From a virus, in IMG/VR virus record IMGVR_UViG_3300045925_000054, positions 1 through 47,216 of that record: a stretch of 47,216 nt of DNA. The stretch is one strand, 5' to 3'. Made by a program: the position numbers and the translations under genes. The notes below the pieces were generated by a model that saw nothing but the letters and a program-made list of their open reading frames with translations, did not search any database and was not told the DNA's origin. The first letter of the stretch is position 1, and each line of letters opens with the position of its first letter. Positions 21,979 to 29,520 of the stretch are shown piece by piece.

Positions 21979-22650
21979 ATGAGTCTCTATACGCGCCTGC
22001 TCGGTCAGGACGCGCCTGGCATCCAGGTTCATACCTTCATGTCTGCCATTGGCGAGTGGCAGCGCGGATTCATGACGCAGGCGCAAGTCGTCGCGCTGTT
22101 CACGCTCTCGCCGTCCGAAGAAACGGAAGCCGCGGCGCTTCTGGCCCGCATCGTCGACCCGCGCGAGTCGGTGACCCTGGCGACGGTGCCGGCGGGCCAT
22201 ACGTTGACCAACGTCGGGACCACGTTCGACGCGATCCCCGGGAGTCAAAATCTGGGGTTTGCCGCGGTGCAATCGGCCGGGATCACGCAGGTGACCTTCG
22301 GCGTGCGGGTGAACAAGGTCGGCGCGGGGACGCAGTTCTGGCAGCTGTGGAACGACACCGACGGCGTCGAGGTCGCCGTGATCAGCGACGCGGGCGCGAC
22401 CGGGATCAAGTATCTGCAGACGACGCAGACCTTCCCGTCGCCGCTCGGGCCTGGGATCAAAATCGCGCGCGTGCGCGCGCGCAGTACGACCGCGGCCGAC
22501 GACCCGGTCTTCTTCAGCGCGTTCATGTCGATTCAGCGGGCATCGAATTTGACGACGCTGGAACTGCACGAGGTGCTGCTGCTTGGGGAATACCGTGGCT
22601 CGCCGTATACGACGGAAGCGGCGCTGAAGGCGCGACTCGGGGTCGCGTAA
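21979..22650 (+). CDS. Hypothetical structural-module protein
   Basis: 223 residues; no strong ribosome site before ATG 21979, which follows a C-tract (21956-21961). Helical N-terminus ('QVHTFMSAIGEWQRGFMTQAQ', in part), then a beta-rich C-terminal half ('TQVTFGVRVNKVGAGTQFWQ', 'KIARVRARSTTAADDPVFF'). Fits a fibre or decoration protein by context. Family not recognised. Confidence 0.6.
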   Translation: MSLYTRLLGQDAPGIQVHTFMSAIGEWQRGFMTQAQVVALFTLSPSEETEAAALLARIVDPRESVTLATVPAGHTLTNVGTTFDAIPGSQNLGFAAVQSAGITQVTFGVRVNKVGAGTQFWQLWNDTDGVEVAVISDAGATGIKYLQTTQTFPSPLGPGIKIARVRARSTTAADDPVFFSAFMSIQRASNLTTLELHEVLLLGEYRGSPYTTEAALKARLGVA

Positions 22651-22653
22651 CGC

Positions 22654-24003
22654 ATGGGCGTGTCGTGCAAGGTCGGCGCATTTAGCACCGGCACAGGCGC
22701 GGTCGACAGTACGCAAGATGTGACCTGCGGCTTCCAGCCGAAGGCGATCATTTTTTGGTGGAGTGGGCACACGTCGTCCACGGACTCCTGCACGTTTGGC
22801 GATTCCAAGATGGGTGTCGGGTTCGGCACCCAGACCGAACGCGGGTGCGTTACGAGCACAGACGACAACGGAGCCGGTAGTCAGGGTGCGAGCAGCGGCG
22901 TGCGAGAGGATGCCTGTATCGCCTCGCTCACCGTCAACTCTACGACGTGGGACGGGTTGATCGACCTCGATGCCTTGGCGAATTGGCCGAGTGATGGGTT
23001 CCGGTTGATCGTTGACGATGTCATGCCCATCGACATGCGAGTGAGTTTCATTGCCTTTGGCGGCAGTGACATCACCAACGTGGATCTCCATCGGTACAGC
23101 GAACTGGCTGGGGCCACTGGAACCTTCGATATTGCCATCACCGGGGCATTCCAGCCGGACATCGTCTTTTTTACGAACTGGCAAGGCACTACAAACCCGC
23201 CGCAGGCCGGAGGGAGCACCGGTCATTTCTGTTTCGGTGCTGCTCGTACGGGCAGCGAGGCGGCGATTTTGTACGGTGCCACCGATGCAGGTTCAGCGAG
23301 TTCGGACACGGCGTCGTACTGTACGGACGTCTTAGATGTGACGGGTCTGGAGAGTTTGACTGATCCAACGGCCCTCAGCATCTCTCGCGTGGCGTTCGTC
23401 CAGATGAATTCAGACGGGTTCCGTCTGAATAAGGTGGCTTTCACGGGTGTGAATACCTTCCAAGCCTTTGCGCTGTGTATTAAGGGCGGGCTCTGGAAGA
23501 TCAACCCGATCACGACCCTGACCAACACGACGAACGACATCACCATCAGCGGGATCGGTGGCACGCCGAAAGGCGTCATCGTGGCGTCGGCAGCTCGCGC
23601 CGAATCAGCCGCAGGCACACCCACCGCGCCTTGGCACACGTCCATTGGCGCAGCGACGTCTACGTCCGAGCGGACAGCGCAGGCCGTCATATCCAGTTCT
23701 GGTGACGCGAACATGCGCGTCATCCGTGCGGTCGAGACGGACGAGATCTATATCAACATTCAGGATCCCGGATCTGATGGAGCGGACGGCGCCTCGGGAA
23801 CCGTGCAAGGTCTGATGGACGTGCAGAGCGTGGATGCGGACGGGTTCTCATTTCGCATGGATGACGCGGATCCGTCTGGGTGCTTTGCGTGGACGGTCAT
23901 GATCGGCGAGGCGGCCGCGGCGGCACCCAAGACCGCGCCGGGATTTCTGCGGTTCGCCCATCACCCACGGCTTCGCTATCTCGGCTCGAGAAGGAGCGCG
24001 TAA
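22654..24003 (+). CDS. Structural protein with two related beta-rich halves
   Basis: 449 residues. Each half starts with a conserved type of strand pair ('CGFQPKAIIFWWSG' near residue 25; 'GAFQPDIVFFTNWQG' near 165; 'GIGGTPKGVIVASAA' near 300), so the protein is built of about three repeats. Each has a central 'SDGFRL' / 'ADGFSFRM' strand. Cys are unusually frequent. Likely a virion surface protein; the repeat family occurs in several phages but function is unknown. TAATG overlap with the next gene. Confidence 0.62.
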   Translation: MGVSCKVGAFSTGTGAVDSTQDVTCGFQPKAIIFWWSGHTSSTDSCTFGDSKMGVGFGTQTERGCVTSTDDNGAGSQGASSGVREDACIASLTVNSTTWDGLIDLDALANWPSDGFRLIVDDVMPIDMRVSFIAFGGSDITNVDLHRYSELAGATGTFDIAITGAFQPDIVFFTNWQGTTNPPQAGGSTGHFCFGAARTGSEAAILYGATDAGSASSDTASYCTDVLDVTGLESLTDPTALSISRVAFVQMNSDGFRLNKVAFTGVNTFQAFALCIKGGLWKINPITTLTNTTNDITISGIGGTPKGVIVASAARAESAAGTPTAPWHTSIGAATSTSERTAQAVISSSGDANMRVIRAVETDEIYINIQDPGSDGADGASGTVQGLMDVQSVDADGFSFRMDDADPSGCFAWTVMIGEAAAAAPKTAPGFLRFAHHPRLRYLGSRRSA

Positions 24004-24494
24004 TGCTCGGGAGAATCTATCGCGTACCGATCAGCGGCACGATCGCCCAGTCGAGTGGCGATTACGATCTGCTGAACGTCTCACCGGCGGATGACAAGCC
24101 GTGTATGCTCTTCGGCTGGTCGTTGGGCCAGATTACCGAAGCGGGCGACGCGGCGGCGGAAATGCTCGACCTGTCGATCCGCAAGGTCACCGGCAGCATT
24201 ACGGACAGTAGTGGCGGCGACTCGATCACCGTTTTAACCCCCCCTGGTTACGCAAGCGTCGGATTTACCGCTCGATCGCGAGACTCGGCGATCACGACGC
24301 AGACCGGCGGTGCGGATGATCTGATCGAGCGTCGCGGCTGGAATCTGCAAGCCGCTCCCTACGATATGTATCTCCCGGAAGAGTTGATCCCGGCGACGCT
24401 GGTCAGACAGGGTGAGCGGCTGATCGTTCGGCTCGAGACGGCCGTCGCCGACGATCTCACGATCAAGGGTGTCTTCTACGTCATCGAGATCTAA
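24003..24494 (+). CDS. Hypothetical structural-module protein
   Basis: 163 residues, ATG 24003 in a TAATG overlap. Beta-rich with 'FGWSLGQITEAGDAAAEMLD' and 'RQGERLIVRLETAVADDLTI', compatible with a trimeric decoration or fibre-support protein. Contains one of the TTAACCCCCC tracts (24235-24244). No family recognised. Confidence 0.6.
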   Translation: MLGRIYRVPISGTIAQSSGDYDLLNVSPADDKPCMLFGWSLGQITEAGDAAAEMLDLSIRKVTGSITDSSGGDSITVLTPPGYASVGFTARSRDSAITTQTGGADDLIERRGWNLQAAPYDMYLPEELIPATLVRQGERLIVRLETAVADDLTIKGVFYVIEI

Positions 24495-24497
24495 GAC

Positions 24498-25997
24498 GTG
24501 CCACTGATCACGCGGTCGCGGATCGTTCGGTATCTGCCGACGCGACGCTTCGTCACGTCGAAGTTGACGAATCTGATCCTGCAGTCTGTCGACGGGACGC
24601 TGACGACCGCCGGTGCACTTTCGAAGCAGATCGGGAAGATCACGTCGGCGACGCTGACGACCGCTGGGGCGCTGACGAAACAGACCGCCCGAGTCCTGAC
24701 CGCGACGCTGACGACGGCCGGCGCACTCACCAAGCAGACAGCGCGCGCACTCGAGGCGACGCTGACCTCGGCCGGCGCCATCACCAAACAGACACAGAAG
24801 GTCCTGGTCGGGACGCTCTCGAGCTCCGGGACGCTGATCGTCCTCTGTCTGAAGGCGCTCAGCGGCACACTGACGACTGCTGGCGATCTGGTCAAGCAGA
24901 CCGCCAGGGCGCTCGACGCGACGCTGACCTCGAGCGGGGCGCTCGCGGCGATCAAGATCGCCCTGAAGTCGCTCGACGCGACGTTGACGACGGCCGGCGC
25001 ACTCCTGAAGCAGACACACAGGGCGCTGACGGCGACGCTCACGACTGAGGGCACGCTCGCCACGTCGACGATCAAGTTGCTCGAGGCAACACTGACGACA
25101 TCCGGCGCCCTCACCACGATTAAAGCCGCGCTGAAGTCGCTCGAGGCGACCGTCACGACCGCCGGCGCGCTCGCCAAGCAGGCCCAAAAAACGCTCGCGG
25201 GCACGCTGACGACGTCCGGAACATTAACCCCCCTGCTTCAGAAAACGCTCGCGGCGACGCTCTCAACGGCCGGGACGCTGCTGAAGCAGACCAGCCGGGA
25301 GCTGCTGGCGACGCTCTCGACGTCCGGCGCACTGACCGCGGCCAAGATCGCGCTCCGGTCGCTCGAGGGCACCCTGAGCACGGCCGGCGCACTGACGACA
25401 CAGACTGCCCGGTCGCTGACGGCGACCCTCTCGAGCTCCGGCGCACTCGTGAAGTTGACGGCGAAGGCGCTCACAGCGACCCTGTCGAGCTCCGGCACGG
25501 TCACGGCGATCAAGACGGCGCTCCGATCATTCGACGGAACGCTGACCACCGCCGGCGACCTCTCGAAGTCGACTGCGAAGACATTCGTCGCCTCGCTCAG
25601 CACGGCCGGCGCACTCACGAAGAGCACGGCCAAGTCGCTGGCGGCGACGCTGACGACGGCCGGCACGCTGACGATCGTGCGGGCGAAGGCCTTCGTCGCG
25701 ACGCTCACCTGCTCCGGCGCGCTGTCCCGACACATTGCCAGGGCACTGTCCGGCGAAATAACCCCCCTCTCTACGCTAAATAAACAGACGTCGACGTCGA
25801 CGGCCGGGACGCTCGCGATCACGGCCGTGCTGACGGCGGTACTCTTCGCGCCGCCGCCGGAAGGATTCGTCCGTCAGGCCAGGACGAAGGCGCCGAAACT
25901 GTCGACGGTCTCCACCTCCTCGCCGACCATCCGACCGAGCTCAACGTCGGAGCCAACACTTCGCCCGACGCAGACGAAGAAACCGAGGATCATCTGA
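24498..25997 (+). CDS. Tandem-repeat fibre-like protein (22 repeats)
   Basis: 499 residues from GTG 24498. After a basic N-terminus of 32 residues come 22 tandem repeats of the form (A/G)-T-L-(T/S)-(T/S)-x-G-x-L followed by K-Q-T-x-(K/R)-x-L. Eighteen repeats are 18 residues; four (numbers 7, 10, 14, 17) are 20 residues and carry '(I/A)KxALKSL'. Such strand-turn-strand repeats suggest a long solenoid or shaft. The C-terminus is Thr/Pro/Lys-rich and ends K-K-P-R-I-I. Likely an elongated virion appendage; repeat number could vary by recombination. Confidence 0.72.
   Translation: MPLITRSRIVRYLPTRRFVTSKLTNLILQSVDGTLTTAGALSKQIGKITSATLTTAGALTKQTARVLTATLTTAGALTKQTARALEATLTSAGAITKQTQKVLVGTLSSSGTLIVLCLKALSGTLTTAGDLVKQTARALDATLTSSGALAAIKIALKSLDATLTTAGALLKQTHRALTATLTTEGTLATSTIKLLEATLTTSGALTTIKAALKSLEATVTTAGALAKQAQKTLAGTLTTSGTLTPLLQKTLAATLSTAGTLLKQTSRELLATLSTSGALTAAKIALRSLEGTLSTAGALTTQTARSLTATLSSSGALVKLTAKALTATLSSSGTVTAIKTALRSFDGTLTTAGDLSKSTAKTFVASLSTAGALTKSTAKSLAATLTTAGTLTIVRAKAFVATLTCSGALSRHIARALSGEITPLSTLNKQTSTSTAGTLAITAVLTAVLFAPPPEGFVRQARTKAPKLSTVSTSSPTIRPSSTSEPTLRPTQTKKPRII
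24594..25805 (+). repeat. 22 tandem 54/60-bp coding repeats
   Basis: The 1,212-bp array consists of eighteen 54-bp and four 60-bp units (18 x 54 + 4 x 60 = 1,212), always in frame. Units are diverged, not identical, so it is an old array under selection. The 60-bp units recur every third or fourth unit. Confidence 0.85.
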
Positions 25998-26401
25998 TGG
26001 CGCTTCGACCTGTCCGCCTGGCCGTGCTCGAGGGAACCTCAGGGACGGTCGTGCTGTTCCTCGAGGATGAGAACGGCGACGCGATCCCGTTGACCTCCGT
26101 CAATTCCCTCACGCTCGACCTCTTCGACGTCAACACGCAGGAGACGATCAACGACCGCGAGGATCAGGACGCGCTCAACGCGAACGGCGTCGCCGTGGCT
26201 GGTCTGTCGGGCCAAGTCACCTGGCAGTACGACGCGGAAGATACCCCCTACCTCGGGGAAGACGACGACGAGCTGCCGCAGGAAGAAGAGCACGTCGCCC
26301 ACTTTCGAGCGACGTGCACGCTCAACGATCGGACGGTCACGATCGCGCGAGAAGTGCGGTTTCGGGTGAAGAACGTGCAACGGTATAGCCCGACGGGGTA
26401 A
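25997..26401 (+). CDS. Baseplate/fibre-type beta protein
   Basis: 134 residues, TGATG overlap with the repeat protein gene. A single beta-sandwich ('GTVVLFLEDENGDAIPLT', 'LSGQVTWQYDAEDTPY', 'EVRFRVKNVQRY') resembling upper-baseplate BppU-type or Ig-like phage domains, which carry an extra polypeptide appendage. It may attach the repeat fibre to the virion. Function inferred from fold-like pattern and neighbour. Confidence 0.6.
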   Translation: MALRPVRLAVLEGTSGTVVLFLEDENGDAIPLTSVNSLTLDLFDVNTQETINDREDQDALNANGVAVAGLSGQVTWQYDAEDTPYLGEDDDELPQEEEHVAHFRATCTLNDRTVTIAREVRFRVKNVQRYSPTG

Positions 26402-26431
26402 AGGCGCACCCCATGGGCGAATTTCAAATAT

Positions 26432-26438
26432 CCCCCCC
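26432..26438 (+). repeat. C-tract of the 21.9-26.6 kb series
   Basis: One of six tracts of 6-7 C preceded by A/T-rich bases and often followed by TCTCT: 21956-21961, 24238-24244, 25228-25233, 25762-25767, 26432-26438 and 26600-26606. All are on the plus strand in the accessory structural block and the start of the packaging block. Confidence 0.5.
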
Positions 26439-26463
26439 TCTCTGGCAGAACGAGGTGGTGTAG

Positions 26464-26643
26464 GTGGGAAGGCCAACAGGTTCGAAGAACCGTCCGCGCA
26501 GGAATCAGATCATTGATCGAAGTGAGATGGTCAAAAGAATCCGCGACTTCGATACGAAGATCGCGCCCAAGGTGACGGCCTTTCTCGCGGCCAAAAATAC
26601 CCCCCCATACATCCGGACATCGAACAATGCCGAGTGCGACTGA
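26464..26643 (+). CDS. 59-residue DNA-binding-like protein upstream of HNH
   Basis: GTG 26464 with GAGGTGG upstream; ends TGA 26641-26643, overlapping the HNH start by 17 bases. The N-terminus 'MGRPTGSKNRPRRNQ' is an AT-hook-like G-R-P motif often found at the start of small phage packaging proteins; the rest is a basic helix. It may help terminase or HNH bind DNA. The overlap with the HNH start supports coding. Confidence 0.6.
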   Translation: MGRPTGSKNRPRRNQIIDRSEMVKRIRDFDTKIAPKVTAFLAAKNTPPYIRTSNNAECD

Positions 26644-26962
26644 TCGCTTTTGTCTCACTCAAGGTTGCCGTGTGCTCGTCAAATCTGGCAGTCGTTGCCC
26701 AGAACATGCTCGAACTGCAGCGAAACGTAGTCATCCGTTCTCATGGGTCTACGACGATCCGCGGTGGCGTCAGTTGTCGCGGTTGGTTCGACGAGAGGAA
26801 CCGTTGTGTCGGCTGAAATTTCCAGGCTGCACGATCGCCAGTGAAGTCGCCGATCACATCGTTCCGCATCGTGGCAACCCGGCGCTCGCGTTCGACAGGG
26901 CGAACCTCCAGGGAGCATGTCGATTCTGTAATTCGGTGAAGGGGCGGGGGGGAGGAAACTAA
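26627..26962 (+). CDS. HNH endonuclease (packaging-associated)
   Basis: 111 residues. C61-x6-C68, D76-H77, H81, N93 and C98-x-x-C101 ('ADHIVPHRG', 'ANLQGACRFCNSVKG') form the HNH/zinc core of the family that sits beside terminase genes and is needed for specific cleavage of packaged DNA in HK97-type phages. An additional N-terminal C9, C14, C24, H27 cluster is likely a zinc knuckle. The position directly before TerS/TerL supports the packaging role. Confidence 0.88.
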   Translation: MPSATDRFCLTQGCRVLVKSGSRCPEHARTAAKRSHPFSWVYDDPRWRQLSRLVRREEPLCRLKFPGCTIASEVADHIVPHRGNPALAFDRANLQGACRFCNSVKGRGGGN

Positions 26963-27038
26963 CGCTGTGGTTCACATCCTCCCATCGCCGCGCGGCTCTG
27001 CGTGCTTGAAAGCTAATCTGGGGCCCCACGTTTTCACA

Positions 27039-27062
27039 CTTGAAACCGTCCCACTTTTCAAG
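27039..27062. repeat. Inverted repeat before the small terminase gene
   Basis: CTTGAAA (27039-27045) and TTTCAAG (27056-27062) form a 7-bp stem with a 10-base loop, and GGGGCCCC at 27019-27026 is a palindrome. The 26963-27078 gap has no gene and is AT-richer. It could be a promoter region, a terminator or the terminase recognition (cos/pac) site. Confidence 0.4.
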
Positions 27063-27078
27063 ATGTCCAATTTTTACA

Positions 27079-27513
27079 ATGCCTTGGGGCGGTAAGCGTC
27101 ACGGATCGGGCCGGAAGAAACGAAGTCCAAGGACGCCACAGGCCGACGTCGTCAGGCATCCGTCTGTCCCGACGACGAATCCGGCCAGTCCGATCGAGGA
27201 GTTCGACGCACCAGACGATCTGACTATGGACGAGCGGGCGGTCTGGTTAAAGCAGGCGCCGCATGCGTTCAGTGCTCGGACGCTGACGAAGGCCACGGCC
27301 CTCGCGTTTGAGAGGTATTGCAAAACGGTCGTCCTGGAACGAAACGAATCGAGGAGTTCTGGCGTCGGCGGTCCCAATCACCGGGGCCTGCTGAAGCAGA
27401 TCCGGGAGTACGAGAAAGACTTCCTCTTGACTGCTAGCGGACGCCCGCTGGTAGAGCCGGCAGCGGTGCCGAAACAGGATGACGATGACGCCTTCTTCAG
27501 TCGCGGCGCCTGA
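27079..27513 (+). CDS. terS: Terminase small subunit (P27-like)
   Basis: 144 residues from ATG 27079, without a clear ribosome site. 'PWGGKRHGSGRKKRS' is the basic G-S-G-R-K-K start common in small terminases. A disordered Pro/Thr linker, then a helical region ('LTMDERAVWLKQAPHA' in part; 'ALAFERYCKTVVLE') and an end 'LLKQIREYEKDFLLTASGRP' follow, all typical of the P27 family. It recognises the packaging site and regulates TerL. The next gene starts inside it. Confidence 0.83.
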   Translation: MPWGGKRHGSGRKKRSPRTPQADVVRHPSVPTTNPASPIEEFDAPDDLTMDERAVWLKQAPHAFSARTLTKATALAFERYCKTVVLERNESRSSGVGGPNHRGLLKQIREYEKDFLLTASGRPLVEPAAVPKQDDDDAFFSRGA

Positions 27514-29215
27514 GTGCTGGTGGGGCGTCGGCGAGCCTCCACATGAGCGGTGGTCTGGTGTCACGATCGCGGTGGATTCGTGCGGGGGTCGATACCGGTT
27601 CGATCCGGTGTTGGCCGGGCGTGCGTGCGACTTCTTCCCTCGGTTCTGTAGCCATTCGAAGGGGGAGGTCGCGGGGAAGCGGTTCGATCTTCTGGACTAC
27701 CAAGCGCAGCTGATCCTGCGTCCGTTGTTTGGATGGGTTGACGTCGAGACTGGCCTTCGACGGTTCACGAAGTCGTACATCCAAATCCCAAAGAAGAACG
27801 GGAAGACGCAACTCATCGCCGGCCTGGCGCTCTACATGCTCCTGGCCGATAACGAACCTGGCGCCGAGGTCTATGTCGCGGCCGCTGACCGGGAGCAGGC
27901 GAGGATCCTGTTCCGTGCGGCGTCGGCGATGGTTGAGGCGTCGCCGGCGCTGAAGAAGCGGCTCGTCCTCTACAAGAACCAGATTGTCCGAGCGGATGAC
28001 CCAACGGCGTTCTTCCAGGTGCTCTCAGCGGACGCGGCGACGAAGCACGGGCCGAACATCCACTGCCTCATCATCGACGAACTGCACGCGCAGCCGAACC
28101 GGGAACTCTTCGAAGTTCTGACACGCGGCATCGTCGCCAGGCGGCAGCCGTTGATTCTGCTGATCACGACGGCCGGCGACGATGACGAGTCGATTTGCTA
28201 CGAAGAGCGGGAGTATGCGCTGAAGGTGCTGAGCGGGACGGTTCCCGACGAGCATCATCTGCCGGTGATCTTCGAAGCGACACCGAAAGACGATCCATGG
28301 GATCCGGTCGTCTGGAGTCGTGTCAATCCAGGGTTAGGCGTCACCATTCGCGTCGACAAGCTCGCCTTGATGGCGATGGAGGCGAAGGCGGAGCCGAGGA
28401 AGCGCAACGACTTCCTTCGGTATCACCTCAACCGATGGGTCAATCAGGCGACGGCGTGGATCCCCGTCGATTGGCACGACGCCTGCCGAATGTCGTTCGA
28501 CGATTCCCTGCTCGTCGGTCTCGAGTGCGCGGCCGGTCTCGACCTCGCGCAGAAGTGGGACCTCGCGGCGTTCGTGGTCCTGTTCCGCCGTTTCATCTCG
28601 GACGCTGTCCGGCTCGATGTGGAAGGCGAGGAGGCCGGTCCGAAGTCGATCGATCTCAATTTCGAGACGTTCGTCCTTCCGTTCTTCTGGATTCCTGAAG
28701 AGACCATGCGACAGCACGAGAAGGACGACGGCGTTCCGTATTCGCTCTGGGTGAAGGACGGTTTGGTAACTGCGACCGGGGGCGCGATCATCGACTACTC
28801 GCGCATTTATCGGGACATCACGACAAAGATCGTCCCGAGGTTTCCACTCTTGAAGCAAGCGCTGATCGGATACGACCCGGCGTTCGCGACGGACCTGGCG
28901 ACTCAACTCCGGGATCGCGCAGGGCTGAAGGTCGTCGAAGTCCTTCAGAACTACACACACATGAGCGAGCCGGCGCAGATTTTCGAAGCGCTCGAAAAAT
29001 CAGGCCGGGCGCATCACGACGGCAACCGTGTGATGAGGAATCACGTCGAGAACGTCGCGGTCAAACGAGACGACGCCGGCAGGATTCGGCCGGTCAAGCC
29101 GAAGAAGGCGAGTAAACACATCGACGGGTGCGTGGCGAATTTGATGGCGCTCAAGTCGCTGATGCTGCAGGAGCCGGCGCCGCAGTATCAGGCGCTCATA
29201 TTTTCGGGGCGGTGA
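27479..29215 (+). CDS. terL: Terminase large subunit
   Basis: 578 residues from ATG 27479 (ATG 27485 also possible, with AGGA upstream). Walker A-like P104-K-K-N-G-K-T110, Walker B C-L-I-I-D200-E201, and a C-terminal RNase H-like nuclease with G-L-D355-L-A...D361 ('GLDLAQKWDLAAFVV'). This is the HK97/phage terminase-1 family that translocates DNA into the prohead and cuts it. Full length for the family. The adjacent HNH gene is the usual cutting partner. Confidence 0.95.
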   Translation: MTMTPSSVAAPECWWGVGEPPHERWSGVTIAVDSCGGRYRFDPVLAGRACDFFPRFCSHSKGEVAGKRFDLLDYQAQLILRPLFGWVDVETGLRRFTKSYIQIPKKNGKTQLIAGLALYMLLADNEPGAEVYVAAADREQARILFRAASAMVEASPALKKRLVLYKNQIVRADDPTAFFQVLSADAATKHGPNIHCLIIDELHAQPNRELFEVLTRGIVARRQPLILLITTAGDDDESICYEEREYALKVLSGTVPDEHHLPVIFEATPKDDPWDPVVWSRVNPGLGVTIRVDKLALMAMEAKAEPRKRNDFLRYHLNRWVNQATAWIPVDWHDACRMSFDDSLLVGLECAAGLDLAQKWDLAAFVVLFRRFISDAVRLDVEGEEAGPKSIDLNFETFVLPFFWIPEETMRQHEKDDGVPYSLWVKDGLVTATGGAIIDYSRIYRDITTKIVPRFPLLKQALIGYDPAFATDLATQLRDRAGLKVVEVLQNYTHMSEPAQIFEALEKSGRAHHDGNRVMRNHVENVAVKRDDAGRIRPVKPKKASKHIDGCVANLMALKSLMLQEPAPQYQALIFSGR

Positions 29216-29218
29216 CGC

Positions 29219-29449
29219 ATGGGTGAACCGCAGCTCGTGATCGTGTCGCGTGGCCGTGGACGACCGAAGGCGAAGGAGCAGGGATCCAGCGTGTCCACGT
29301 GGATCCCGGAGACACAACACGACTTCCTCGTGCGACTCGCCGACGAACGATCGACGAGTGTGTCTCAAGTCCTTCGAGACCTAGTGGATACCGCGCATCG
29401 AGTCGTCCAAAAACGGCGCGCGGCGGTCAAGTCTCCCGGGTTGAAGTAG
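29219..29449 (+). CDS. Ribbon-helix-helix/AT-hook protein
   Basis: 76 residues. 'SRGRGRPKAKEQ' (10-21) is an AT-hook, followed by a ribbon 'SSVSTWIPETQHDFL' and 'SVSQVLRDLVDTAHRVV' typical of Arc/CopG-type RHH folds. It lies between TerL and the capsid gene in the packaging operon; it may regulate late transcription or bind DNA during packaging. Function inferred from fold. Confidence 0.7.
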   Translation: MGEPQLVIVSRGRGRPKAKEQGSSVSTWIPETQHDFLVRLADERSTSVSQVLRDLVDTAHRVVQKRRAAVKSPGLK

Positions 29450-29490
29450 CCATTTTCCTAACTACAAAAATCACCGCGTAGTCCAAGCGG

Positions 29491-29520
29491 CTGAGCATGG
29501 ACGGCGATCCCCATGCTCAG
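29491..29520 (+). promoter_or_regulatory. Hairpin covering the protease-capsid start codon
   Basis: CTGAGCATGG (29491-29500) is exactly complementary to CCATGCTCAG (29511-29520), with loop ACGGCGATCC; G-T and two further pairs can extend it. The ATG start (29513-29515) is inside the 3' arm and there is no good ribosome site, so the structure probably limits initiation of the full-length fusion. Confidence 0.65.

Noticed and set aside
24594-25805. CRISPR-like regular array
   Set aside because: Units are in-frame 54/60-bp coding repeats, diverged throughout, with no constant repeat alternating with unique spacers.
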